Of a stretch of DNA of 64,000 bases, positions 1 to 8,350 are shown one piece after another. This DNA comes from JBAXTZ01 sp037129925. GTDB lineage: Bacteria > Bacillota > Negativicutes > JBAXTZ01. The notes below the pieces were generated by a model. The model was not told the origin of the DNA, made no database searches, and was given only the letters and a program-made list of their open reading frames with translations. Made by a program: the position numbers and the translations under genes. Positions within the stretch are counted from its first letter, which is position 1. Every line of letters begins with the position of its first letter. The stretch spans positions 14,261-78,260 of the forward strand of contig JBAXTZ010000013.1 in the NCBI GenBank assembly GCA_037129925.1, read 5' to 3'.

Positions 1-240
1 ATTCCCGAAGGCACACAGCCGGGTGCGACATTTAGAATGCGTGGCAAAGGCATACCCAATGTTCATCGCCAAAGTCAAAAGGGCGATCAACTGGTTACAG
101 TAAAAGTCAGCATACCGAAAAAACTCGACAACAAGCAACGCGAGCTGTTAGAACAATTTGCTGAACTGACTAAGGATAAGCAGTACCATGATGGAAAAGG
201 ATTTTTTCACAAAATTAAAGATGCGATTATCGGTGAATAG
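1..240 (+). CDS. dnaJ: DnaJ chaperone, C-terminal end (partial)
   Basis: The frame is open from base 1, so the 5' part lies outside the window. The visible 79 residues begin IPEGTQPGATFR and continue RGKGIPNVHRQ, the hallmark end of DnaJ C-terminal domain II, followed by VTVKVSIPKKL and the helical tail. DnaJ is the Hsp40 co-chaperone that delivers unfolded substrates to DnaK and stimulates its ATPase. The stop codon TAG abuts the prmA start with no gap, the dnaJ-prmA-rsmE order common in Bacillota. The J domain and zinc fingers cannot be seen here. Confidence 0.95.
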   Translation: MPEGTQPGATFRMRGKGIPNVHRQSQKGDQLVTVKVSIPKKLDNKQRELLEQFAELTKDKQYHDGKGFFHKIKDAIIGE

Positions 241-1176
241 ATGAAGTGGCTGGAATATACATTGGAAGTTGAAGACGCGGCGGTTGAAGCCGCATCTGAG
301 TTGTTGCGCTCGGTCTGTCCCGGCGGAATAGTCATTGAAGATCCAAAGATTGTCAACCGCTATCGCGCTGCCAAACTTTGGGATTATAGTGATTTACCCG
401 ATGCTCTGGCTGATGCTAAAGTGTTTGTGAAAGGCTATTTGCCGGTAGATGAACGCTTGGAAGATATTAAACTAATTTTGGCAGAAGCGGTTTCCACGCG
501 GTTGATTAGCATTTTCGGCGCTGATACAGTCAAAATATTGCCATTTGTGGAAATTGACGAGTTGGACTGGGCAACAGCCTGGAAGCAGTATTTTCACGTT
601 TTCAAAATTGGCAATGGCATGGTTATCAAACCGACATGGGAAGATTATCTGCCCAATCCGGGCGAGTGCGTAATTGATATTGACCCCGGTATGGCTTTTG
701 GAACCGGTACCCATGCCACGACGAAAATGTGTATTGAATTGTTAGAGCAACTAGATGTAAAAGATAAGTTGGTTTACGACGTAGGAACGGGTTCGGGTAT
801 TTTGGCGATTGCCGGAGCGTTGCTCGGAGCCAAGCGCGTCCGCGCAGTAGATAATGACCGGGTGGCAGTACGGACAGCGACAGAAAATGTCCGGCACAAT
901 CAATTGCAGCAAATAATTGAAGTGGCCGAGGGCGATTTGTTGAACGGTCTGGATGTAGCCTGTGATGTATTGGTTGCTAATATTATTGCCGATGTAATAA
1001 TTGCCATGCTACCCGATGTGCCAGGCAGGTTAAAACCAGGGGGAGTAGCGATTTTTTCCGGCATCATTGCCGACCGCGAACAAGATGTACAAAACGCAAT
1101 CACTGCTGCCAAAATGCAATGTATCGAGCGTAGGTCGGAAAATATTTGGCGTGCGCTGGTCGCAAAGGCAATATGA
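241..1176 (+). CDS. prmA: Ribosomal protein L11 methyltransferase
   Basis: This 311-residue protein matches PrmA in length and layout. An N-terminal substrate-recognition half (LEYTLEVEDAAVEAASELL) precedes a class I SAM domain with PGMAFGTGTHATT near residue 155, the SAM-binding VYDVGTGSGILAI near 178, and VANIIADV. PrmA trimethylates ribosomal protein L11 in the cytoplasm. The ATG follows the dnaJ stop directly and the gene ends two bases before the rsmE start, so the three genes are almost certainly co-transcribed. Confidence 0.96.
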   Translation: MKWLEYTLEVEDAAVEAASELLRSVCPGGIVIEDPKIVNRYRAAKLWDYSDLPDALADAKVFVKGYLPVDERLEDIKLILAEAVSTRLISIFGADTVKILPFVEIDELDWATAWKQYFHVFKIGNGMVIKPTWEDYLPNPGECVIDIDPGMAFGTGTHATTKMCIELLEQLDVKDKLVYDVGTGSGILAIAGALLGAKRVRAVDNDRVAVRTATENVRHNQLQQIIEVAEGDLLNGLDVACDVLVANIIADVIIAMLPDVPGRLKPGGVAIFSGIIADREQDVQNAITAAKMQCIERRSENIWRALVAKAI

Positions 1177-1177
1177 A

Positions 1178-1903
1178 ATGCGAAGAATAATGATTGGCGG
1201 AATTCTTTCCGAGACTATTGTTATTGACGGAGCAAAGGCGCATCATTTAGCACGGGTGTTGCGAATAAAACCGGATGAATTATTGAGCATCGTCGATTGT
1301 AACGGAGCCACAGCAATTGCTAAAGTAACCGAAGTCCAAGCCGACAAGGTGGTTGTGCAAATGACTACGGCAACCAGCGCTAGTTGCGAGCCCGAGAGCC
1401 GGGTCAGTTTGACGCTGGCGCTACTTAAGAATGACAAACTGGACTGGATAATTCAAAAGGCTGTCGAACTAGGTGTGTATGAAATAGCGCTATTCAATGG
1501 GCGAAACTCGGTGAGCAAACCGGATACTGACAGCATAACGAAAAAAATCACTCGTCTGGAAAAAATTGCTGTTGCGGCGGTTGAACAATGTGGCCGGTCG
1601 AAAGTTCCGAGAATATTTTATCAACCCAAGTTGGCGCAGGCGCTGGACGGACTTTCAGGCACTCCGGCGTTTATTGCTTTGCATGAAGGTGAAGCGGCGC
1701 AGTCGCTGCACGAACAACTACGTGCCGTTGACGGTTTAGCAGTTGCGTTGATAATTGGTCCGGAAGGCGGCTTGGCAGCTGATGAATTGACCTGTGTCAG
1801 CAGTATTAAAACTGCCGGTTTAGGACCACGAGTGCTGCGAGCTGAAACAGCAGCGTTGGCGGCGCTCTCGCTAGCGCTTAGTGAATTTGGAGATTTGGGC
1901 TAG
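1178..1903 (+). CDS. rsmE: 16S rRNA m3U1498 methyltransferase RsmE
   Basis: The 241-residue product starts MRRIMIGG and has the RsmE architecture: an N-terminal PUA-like part (AHHLARVLRIKPDELL) and a C-terminal SPOUT knot with LIIGPEGGLAADE and LGPRVLRAETAALAAL, which form the SAM pocket. The enzyme methylates N3 of U1498 in 16S rRNA of the assembled 30S subunit. The frame is open further upstream inside prmA, but the family N-terminus and the position one base after the prmA stop support this ATG. Confidence 0.95.
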   Translation: MRRIMIGGILSETIVIDGAKAHHLARVLRIKPDELLSIVDCNGATAIAKVTEVQADKVVVQMTTATSASCEPESRVSLTLALLKNDKLDWIIQKAVELGVYEIALFNGRNSVSKPDTDSITKKITRLEKIAVAAVEQCGRSKVPRIFYQPKLAQALDGLSGTPAFIALHEGEAAQSLHEQLRAVDGLAVALIIGPEGGLAADELTCVSSIKTAGLGPRVLRAETAALAALSLALSEFGDLG

Positions 1904-1904
1904 C

Positions 1905-3188
1905 ATGGCAAAGTTTTTTGTGCATACACTGGGTTGCAAAGTCAATCAAGTCGAATCAGACGGTTTGACGGCAATGCTGTTGGAACGCGGTCACAAGCTT
2001 GCGAGCGCTGACTATGAGGTTGCGATAATCAATGGTTGTGCCGTCACTAATGCCGCCGAAAAAAAATCATTACGACTTATTGAACGAATCAAACAGCAAA
2101 TACCAGGCGTAAAAGTTATTTTTGCCGGTTGTGCCGCCGAAAAATTAACGCCCCAACAGCGCGAGTTGTTGCATTGTGACGGCGTGGTCGGAAACGGCGA
2201 CAAACACCGGTTGCCGGATATACTCGACGCGATGCTCACTGGACAGCTAATTCAGGCAAATGAAGCTGATGAAGTTGTTTTTCCCGAGTACGCGTTTGAA
2301 CAGTATCCGCAGTTGCGGACGCGGGCGTTTATAAAAATTCAAGATGGCTGCGATAATTATTGCAGTTATTGCATAATTCCCTATTTGCGGGGCGGGGTGC
2401 GGTCACGGTCGATAACCAGTATTTTACAGGAAGTAAATGCAGTTGTTGCCGCCGGATTCAAGGAAATTGTGTTGACCGGAATCCATTTGGGTAACTACGG
2501 CAAAGAGCGGGGATTCGAAGTTCGCTTACACGATGTTGTCGAGTGTATTCTCCAGCAGACCACAATCGAACGAATTCGCTTAGGGTCGATAGAGTCACCG
2601 GAAATATCCGAGCAGTTGTTAAAATTGTTCGAACGCGAACCGCGACTGTGCCGGCATTTGCATCTGCCGTTGCAAGCTGGGTGCGATGTCACGCTCCGGC
2701 AAATGAATCGTAATTATCAAACTAACGATTACCGGCTGTTGGTCGAACAAATCACGCGGCGGTTCCCGGATATGGCAATCACGGCAGATATTATTGTCGG
2801 ATTTCCCGGTGAAACCGATGCTGATTTCGCGCAAACCTGCGCTTTTGTCGAGCAATTGCCGTTGACCGGTTTACACGTCTTTCCATTTTCACGACGCAGC
2901 GGTACGGTGGCATGGTCGATGCCGCAGCAAATTGACAACGCCAAAAAAAAGCTGCGGGCGAAAGCGATGACTGAATTAGGCGCTACTTTGCAGCAAAAGT
3001 TTTTATTGAGCTGCATAAACGTGTCTACCGCTGTTTTGCTTGAAAGTATTGCTGACGGTTTCGCCTATGGATTTTCAAGTAATTATCAAAAAATATATTT
3101 GCACGAGGCAGGGAATGTTCTCGGTGAAATTTGTCTTGTAAAACCACTGGCTATATACCAGGATGGATTGCGTGGTCAATTAGTATAA
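1905..3188 (+). CDS. mtaB: tRNA t6A37 methylthiotransferase MtaB
   Basis: This is a 427-residue radical SAM methylthiotransferase of the MiaB/RimO/MtaB family. The N-terminal UPF0004 domain carries three cluster cysteines (HTLGCKVNQ, NGCAVTNAA, FAGCAAEK). The radical SAM motif DGCDNYCSYCIIPYLRG lies near residue 145, and a TRAM-like tail follows. MtaB converts t6A to ms2t6A at position 37 of ANN-decoding tRNAs. The upstream neighbours rsmE and prmA fit the conserved Bacillota order and favour MtaB over MiaB. I chose the ATG one base after the rsmE stop because MAKFFVHTLGCKVNQ is the family start; the frame could open 24 bases earlier at a GTG. Confidence 0.93.
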   Translation: MAKFFVHTLGCKVNQVESDGLTAMLLERGHKLASADYEVAIINGCAVTNAAEKKSLRLIERIKQQIPGVKVIFAGCAAEKLTPQQRELLHCDGVVGNGDKHRLPDILDAMLTGQLIQANEADEVVFPEYAFEQYPQLRTRAFIKIQDGCDNYCSYCIIPYLRGGVRSRSITSILQEVNAVVAAGFKEIVLTGIHLGNYGKERGFEVRLHDVVECILQQTTIERIRLGSIESPEISEQLLKLFEREPRLCRHLHLPLQAGCDVTLRQMNRNYQTNDYRLLVEQITRRFPDMAITADIIVGFPGETDADFAQTCAFVEQLPLTGLHVFPFSRRSGTVAWSMPQQIDNAKKKLRAKAMTELGATLQQKFLLSCINVSTAVLLESIADGFAYGFSSNYQKIYLHEAGNVLGEICLVKPLAIYQDGLRGQLV

Positions 3189-3263
3189 TTCGCTGATTTT
3201 AGTTGCCAAAAAAAACAGATTGTAATATAGTAGTAGCATGATTATTATAGGAGGGAAAATTAC

Positions 3264-3551
3264 ATGTTTGGAAAGACTATAGGGAATATCAAAGAACACT
3301 GCTGCACGGGTCAATGCCCGATGAGCAGAGCTAAAGCGGCTTATAAAGCTGCTCCGAAGAAAACAAAAATTATCGTTGGCGCAATAGTCGGTGTGGTTGC
3401 ATTACTTAAGATTGCCGCCATCGTGATGTTCGTCCGCAAAAAGTTTAAGAAAAGTCAGTGCTGTGAGCAGTCCACCTGCTGCGACAATCAGGAAGTTTGT
3501 TGCTGCGATTGCGGATGCGAAGAACCGGTTGAAGAAACAACCAAAGCCTAA
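3264..3551 (+). CDS. Cys-rich single-pass membrane peptide, unknown function
   Basis: I do not recognise a family for this 95-residue product. An N-terminal segment with three cysteines (HCCTGQCP) and many lysines is followed by one hydrophobic helix (IIVGAIVGVVALLKIAAIVMFV). A KKFKKS stop-transfer patch comes next, then a tail with ten cysteines in CC pairs (QCCEQSTCCDN, EVCCCDCGCEE). The gene has a good ribosome site (ggaggg seven bases before ATG) and its own terminator. The cysteine clusters could bind metal or form disulfides. YtxH-like stress peptides share the helix-plus-basic layout, but I see no firm match. Confidence 0.75.
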   Translation: MFGKTIGNIKEHCCTGQCPMSRAKAAYKAAPKKTKIIVGAIVGVVALLKIAAIVMFVRKKFKKSQCCEQSTCCDNQEVCCCDCGCEEPVEETTKA

Positions 3552-3564
3552 ACATAAGTTGTCG

Positions 3565-3593
3565 ACGCCTTCTCGATTGAGGAGGCGTTTTTG
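3565..3593 (+). terminator. Rho-independent terminator after the Cys-rich peptide
   Basis: A ten-base-pair stem (acgccttctc with gaggaggcgt, one G-U pair) with a four-base loop is followed by a run of T. It lies 14 bases after the stop codon at 3551. Confidence 0.88.
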
Positions 3594-3601
3594 CTTGACC
3601 T

Positions 3602-3648
3602 GGTGGCTGGGGTATAGGGGATAGGGTATGGGATATAGGGGATAGTGA
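3602..3648 (+). repeat. Degenerate G-rich tandem words (ggggatag type)
   Basis: The gap before the namZ-like gene is made of imperfect copies of ggggtata/ggggatag/gggtatgg. The reverse complement of this vocabulary (ccctaatcccc) fills another gap near 11.65 kb. It is not coding, and it ends at the ribosome site of the next gene. Confidence 0.7.
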
Positions 3649-3659
3649 GGATGTTTTTC

Positions 3660-4874
3660 ATGAAAAAAGTAGCATTGGTTTGTTTGCTGGTTTTGTTTGG
3701 GTTATATTCAATTTGCGGGGCGGCAGCGAAGATTAACTTAGGAATCGATAACGTTAACACCTATAAGAATCTTTTTGCCGGTAAACGTGTTGGGTTGATA
3801 ACCAATCCAACCGGAGTGAACGGAAATCTTGAAAGTACGATTAATGTGTTAATGGCGGCCGATGTCAATCTAGTAGCGCTATATGGACCGGAGCATGGCG
3901 TACGCGGAAATGTCGCGGCCGGAGAATATGTCGATGGTGGAACTGACTCTGCCACTGGCTTGCCGATTTACAGTCTGTATGGCAAGACCCGAAAACCAAC
4001 CCCGGCGATGCTGAAAAATATCGACGTGTTGGCAATAGATATTCAAGATATTGGCGCCCGTGATTACACTTATATTTACACTATGGCCTATGCCATGCAA
4101 GCGGCGGCGGAAAATAATATCGAATTTGTGGTCTTTGATCGACCCAATCCATTAGGCGGAGTTAAGGTCGAAGGTCAGTTAATAAAACCGGGCAACGAAT
4201 CGTTTATTGGAATGTACCCGATTGCTTTTCGTCATGGAATGACCATTGGCGAGTTAGCCCGATATTTCAATACTGAGTTTGTTATTAATTGTAAACTCAC
4301 AGTAATTCCCATGACCGGATGGACCAGGGGAATGTTATGGCCGGATACCGGATTGCAGTGGGTAATTACTTCGCCGAATATCCCCACATTTGCTGCGGCA
4401 CTGGCCTACGGCGTGACAACCTTTGTCGGTTGCGGAAATGTCTCGATCGGTGTCGGCACGACCCGACCGTTTGAATTTATCGCGTCGGACTGGCTAAATG
4501 CCGATAAACTTGCTGATGCGTTAAATGCCCGGAATATTAAAGGCGTGTATTTCCGCCCGGCGTATTTCACGCCGTTTTGGACGGCTAATTCCGGCAAAGT
4601 AATGAAAGGGGTGGAAATGCATGTTTTGGATATCCACACCTTAGAAACAGTGCATACCGGCATCGCGATAATTGATACGCTCCGCAAACTGAGCAACAAA
4701 AAATATGATTTTGACCGTTCGCCATTTACCTCCAAAGGCAAACCGGAAGTCGATACTGTTTCCGGCGATGATACCTTGCGCAACTGGAATTGGGAATATA
4801 ATTCGCTAATGGTAAACTGGCAAAACGAAGCAGATGCATTTGCCGTCAAAGCCCGGAAATATTATTTGTATTAG
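3660..4874 (+). CDS. namZ: Exported exo-beta-N-acetylmuramidase, NamZ/DUF1343 family
   Basis: The 404-residue product begins with a signal peptide (MKKVALVCLLVLFGLYSICGAAA). It then shows DUF1343 signatures: VGLITNPTGV, VALYGPEHGVRG, LAIDIQDIGARDYTYIYTM, FDRPNPLGG and TTRPFEFIASDW. In Bacillus subtilis, NamZ releases N-acetylmuramic acid from the non-reducing end of peptidoglycan fragments during wall recycling. An in-frame ATG nine bases upstream touches the gtgagg ribosome site, so the ATG at 3660 has the better spacing. A GlcNAc/MurNAc-type kinase at 27.2 kb could act downstream in the same pathway, although it is not linked. Confidence 0.88.
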   Translation: MKKVALVCLLVLFGLYSICGAAAKINLGIDNVNTYKNLFAGKRVGLITNPTGVNGNLESTINVLMAADVNLVALYGPEHGVRGNVAAGEYVDGGTDSATGLPIYSLYGKTRKPTPAMLKNIDVLAIDIQDIGARDYTYIYTMAYAMQAAAENNIEFVVFDRPNPLGGVKVEGQLIKPGNESFIGMYPIAFRHGMTIGELARYFNTEFVINCKLTVIPMTGWTRGMLWPDTGLQWVITSPNIPTFAAALAYGVTTFVGCGNVSIGVGTTRPFEFIASDWLNADKLADALNARNIKGVYFRPAYFTPFWTANSGKVMKGVEMHVLDIHTLETVHTGIAIIDTLRKLSNKKYDFDRSPFTSKGKPEVDTVSGDDTLRNWNWEYNSLMVNWQNEADAFAVKARKYYLY

Positions 4875-4932
4875 GATTTACCTGTAAAACCGTTGTAAGT
4901 TTGCTATTTGGCGATTTGCGCGATATTTACAA

Positions 4933-4961
4933 TTGCTTGTTTAGTTTTTGTTTGCTATAAT
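4933..4961 (+). promoter_or_regulatory. Promoter for the aas-lplT operon
   Basis: TTGCTT and TATAAT are separated by 17 bases, and the -10 is preceded by TGc (extended -10). Transcription would start about 25 bases before the ATG at 4995. Confidence 0.7.
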
Positions 4962-4994
4962 TAGGCTGATTTTTGGAGTGCAGGGGGTAATTAA

Positions 4995-7148
4995 ATGCGG
5001 TCGTTTTTGAGATGGTTTACACGGCTGGTATTGAGATTTTTTTATGATATAAAAATCGTTAATTACGAACGAATTGAGGCGTTGCAAGGAAAAGGCCCGA
5101 CGTTGGTAATTCCCAACCATGTATCCTTTATGGACGCGGCGCTGATGTACGCGCTGATGCCAAAGGATACCTATTTTGTTGTATATACTACCTTTGTAAA
5201 CAAATTCAACTGGTTTTTTAAGTTGAGTTGTAATTTTGTTTCAGTCGACCAACGCAGCCCTTATGCAATGAAAAAAATCATGGCGAAGCTCAATGAAAAA
5301 AACACGGTGGTTATTTTCCCTGAAGGGCGGCTGACAACGACCGGTAGTTTTATGAAAAGCTATGGCGGGGTGATTTGGCTGGCCTCGAAATCTCAAGCCA
5401 ACATATTACCGATGGTAACAGTGGGTATGGAACAGAATAAATTTACCCGCATCACGGAAATGTACAAGACCCGCTGGTTTCACAATATAATGCTGTATGT
5501 CGGGGAACCGTTTAAATTACCGGAAATGAAGAATACGGAAATCAACAAAAAGAAACGGTTTTATGCCGATAGCATTATCGACAACATGCAGAAACTTAAA
5601 GTGTTGGCGCGGATCGAGCAAGCAGGTAAGAAAATCAATCTGTTCAATTCACTGCTGGATTCTGCTAAAATGCATGGCGCCAATAAAATTATCTTACGCG
5701 ACGCGATGGGGGCCGCTCTGTCTTATAAACAGCTAATTCTTACCAGCCGGGTACTAGGTGGGAAGCTTGGTCAGTTGCTGGCAGACGAGGATAAGGTCGG
5801 GTTGATGTTGCCAAACGCCGCCGCGCATCCGGTGGCGATGTTCGGGCTGTTTGCCGAGGGTAAAACAATCGCGATGATTAACTTTACCGCGGGCATTGCC
5901 AGTAATATTTCTTGCGCGCGCAATGCCGGGATTAAGACAATTATCACGTCTAAAGCCTTTATCGAAAAAGCAAAATTGGAGAATCTCGAAGTCGCGTTAA
6001 AGGAGCAGTGCCGATTTATCTATCTCGAAGATGTCAAAGCGGCGCTTACCCTGACCGATAAGCTGACCGGCGCCTGGAATTCACTGATCGGCAAACGGGC
6101 CAATTATGTGTCTGGTCAGCGGGTTATTCTGTTCACCAGCGGCTCGGAAAGTAAACCCAAAGGCGTTGTACTCACTCATTCAAATCTATTGGTGAATATA
6201 TTTCAGGGTATGGCAGTTTTTGACATGACCCCGCGGGATAATATGTTGAACGCGCTGCCGCTATTCCACTCGTTTGGGGTAATGGCCGGTGAACTGTTGC
6301 CGATCCTTGAAGGCATGATGTTGATGCTCTATCCGTCACCGCTACATTACAAAGAAATTCCGGAAATGTGTTATGACTGGAATATTTCTGTGTTATTGGG
6401 AACTTCTACCTTCTTAAACGGCTACGGTATATACGCGCATCCCTATGATTTTCATGCGATAAAATACGTTATTGCCGGAGCTGAAAAGCTAACCGATGCC
6501 ACCCGCTATCTGTGGCTGGATAAGTTTGGCGTGCGGATTTGCGAAGGCTATGGCATGACTGAGGCCGCGCCGCTGGTTTCCGGAAACTCGAAGTTGTTTT
6601 ACAAGATTGGCTCCGCTGGGAAACTAATGCCATGTATCGACTATATCCTCGAGCCGGTCGACGGCGTAGAGGCGCAATCGCCGGATGAAGAAGTTGGCGT
6701 GCTGACGATCAAAGGGCCAAATGTCATGGAAGGCTATCTCATCGAGGGGCAAGGTTTTGTGCCGCTCGAAGGTTATTACAATACCGGCGACGTGGTGGCA
6801 ATCGATAACGAACGCTATATTTCTATTCGCTCGAGAGTAAAGCGATTTGCCAAAATCGGCGGCGAAATGGTCAGCTTGGATGCCGTAGAAAAGGCCTTTT
6901 CTAATTGTTTCGGATTGGCGCCGTCTGCCGCGGTAAATGTTCAAGACGAAAAGCGCGGTGAAAAAATAATTGTCTTTACAACCGCTAAAGCGATTGACCG
7001 CAAAACACTTCGGGAATATTGGCAGAAAAACGGTATCAGTACTTTAAGCATTCCCGAGCGAATTGTTGAGGTTAATGAATTACCGCTACTTGGCACTGGA
7101 AAAACCGATTACGTAACGTTAAAGGAAATGGCCGGGGCGATTGAATAA
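4995..7148 (+). CDS. aas: Bifunctional acyltransferase / acyl-ACP synthetase, Aas type
   Basis: The 717-residue fusion has two parts. An N-terminal PlsC-type acyltransferase carries NHVSFMDA near residue 38 and FPEGRLTTTG near 110. An AMP-binding acyl-activating domain carries TSGSESKPKG near 380, EGYGMTEAAP near 518 and GYYNTGDVV. This matches Aas (2-acylglycerophosphoethanolamine acyltransferase), which re-acylates lysophospholipids at the inner membrane with ACP-activated fatty acids. Two LplT-like transporters follow with one-base overlaps, which strongly supports lysophospholipid repair. Aas and LplT are best known from Gram-negative bacteria. Confidence 0.92.
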   Translation: MRSFLRWFTRLVLRFFYDIKIVNYERIEALQGKGPTLVIPNHVSFMDAALMYALMPKDTYFVVYTTFVNKFNWFFKLSCNFVSVDQRSPYAMKKIMAKLNEKNTVVIFPEGRLTTTGSFMKSYGGVIWLASKSQANILPMVTVGMEQNKFTRITEMYKTRWFHNIMLYVGEPFKLPEMKNTEINKKKRFYADSIIDNMQKLKVLARIEQAGKKINLFNSLLDSAKMHGANKIILRDAMGAALSYKQLILTSRVLGGKLGQLLADEDKVGLMLPNAAAHPVAMFGLFAEGKTIAMINFTAGIASNISCARNAGIKTIITSKAFIEKAKLENLEVALKEQCRFIYLEDVKAALTLTDKLTGAWNSLIGKRANYVSGQRVILFTSGSESKPKGVVLTHSNLLVNIFQGMAVFDMTPRDNMLNALPLFHSFGVMAGELLPILEGMMLMLYPSPLHYKEIPEMCYDWNISVLLGTSTFLNGYGIYAHPYDFHAIKYVIAGAEKLTDATRYLWLDKFGVRICEGYGMTEAAPLVSGNSKLFYKIGSAGKLMPCIDYILEPVDGVEAQSPDEEVGVLTIKGPNVMEGYLIEGQGFVPLEGYYNTGDVVAIDNERYISIRSRVKRFAKIGGEMVSLDAVEKAFSNCFGLAPSAAVNVQDEKRGEKIIVFTTAKAIDRKTLREYWQKNGISTLSIPERIVEVNELPLLGTGKTDYVTLKEMAGAIE

Positions 7149-8350
7149 TGTGGAATCTCAATAAAGGAATTTGGGCGCTGGTTGGAGCGCAATTCTGGTC
7201 GGCATTTGGCGATCAGATGATGTTTTTTATCGTAATCGCGATTATCAGCAAACAGCACGCTGATTCCTTGTACATCCTGATTTCCCAGTCGGCATTTTTG
7301 GTGTCTTACATTATTTTCTGCCCGTATGTCGGGCGGTTTGGCGACCGCTTTCCGAAAAAATATGTGTTGATGACCGGAAACGCGTTGAAGGCGTTCGGAA
7401 TTCTGCTGGCATTCTTTTCCGTCAATCCGGTTTTAGCGTATTTTGTAGTGGGAATGGGCGCCGTTATTTATATGCCGGCTAAGTATGGCATTTTGCCGGT
7501 GTTGAGCCGGGACGATGATGTTTTGATGAAAGCCAATGCCGCTGTTGAAGGCGGAACGTTGTTGGCAATTTTGTTTGGCGGTGTCGCCGGGGAATATATC
7601 GCCGCGCAATCGATTGATCTTTCGCTGGTGGTTTGTTTTGCGATTATTATGTTTTCAATGTTGCTTAATTTTGCAATTCCCCGGAATGAGGGAAATTCGA
7701 GCATCGTGTTTCCGAAAAACCCGCTAGCATTTATCGCGATGTCGGTGCGGGGTTTTTCAGGCGATATGAAAACTGTATTTACGACATCGGTAAGCCGATT
7801 TTGCGTATTAGGCACGGCTACATTCTGGACGGCTTCTACAGTGCTACGGATGATTTTGCTGGTGTGGTTGCCGTTACATCTGGGGATCGACCAAGGTCAT
7901 GGGCAGAGTGTAATGCTGGCGCTTACCGGTATTGGCGTCGCAATCGGGTCGTTTTTAGCGCCGCTGTTCATTACGATTAAGACTTACAGCCGGACGATTA
8001 TCGCCGGTGTATTGATGGCTTTTAGCATTGCGCTGTTAGCGTTTATTTCCGGTGGTTATATCGTTACCGCGCTGATTTTGGTGTTAATCGGGATATTTGG
8101 CGGAGTGTTTTTTGTGCCGCTAAACGCCACGTTACAGGACATGGGGGAGCGCTCAATTGGAGCTGGTTGCGCGGTTGCCTGCCAAAACTGGTTAGAATTT
8201 TCGGCAATGTTTGGCGGAATATTACTGTATATGGCAGCTGATAATTTGAAATTCAATATTGACAGCGTCATCCTCGGCGGTGTTGTCTTACAATTGTTGT
8301 TGATGCTGGTGATGAGTAAAACAGCCAAAATTATTAAGAGGAACAGTTGA
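7148..8350 (+). CDS. LplT-like MFS lysophospholipid transporter, copy 1
   Basis: This 400-residue polytopic membrane protein has about 12 hydrophobic segments and an MFS loop (GRFGDRFPKKYVL). It also has the LplT-like stretch AKYGILPVLSRDDDVLMKANAAVEGGT. LplT flips lysophospholipids across the inner membrane to Aas. Its ATG overlaps the aas stop by one base (TAATG), so translation is coupled. A paralogue follows immediately. Substrate is inferred from context and family resemblance. Confidence 0.85.
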   Translation: MWNLNKGIWALVGAQFWSAFGDQMMFFIVIAIISKQHADSLYILISQSAFLVSYIIFCPYVGRFGDRFPKKYVLMTGNALKAFGILLAFFSVNPVLAYFVVGMGAVIYMPAKYGILPVLSRDDDVLMKANAAVEGGTLLAILFGGVAGEYIAAQSIDLSLVVCFAIIMFSMLLNFAIPRNEGNSSIVFPKNPLAFIAMSVRGFSGDMKTVFTTSVSRFCVLGTATFWTASTVLRMILLVWLPLHLGIDQGHGQSVMLALTGIGVAIGSFLAPLFITIKTYSRTIIAGVLMAFSIALLAFISGGYIVTALILVLIGIFGGVFFVPLNATLQDMGERSIGAGCAVACQNWLEFSAMFGGILLYMAADNLKFNIDSVILGGVVLQLLLMLVMSKTAKIIKRNS

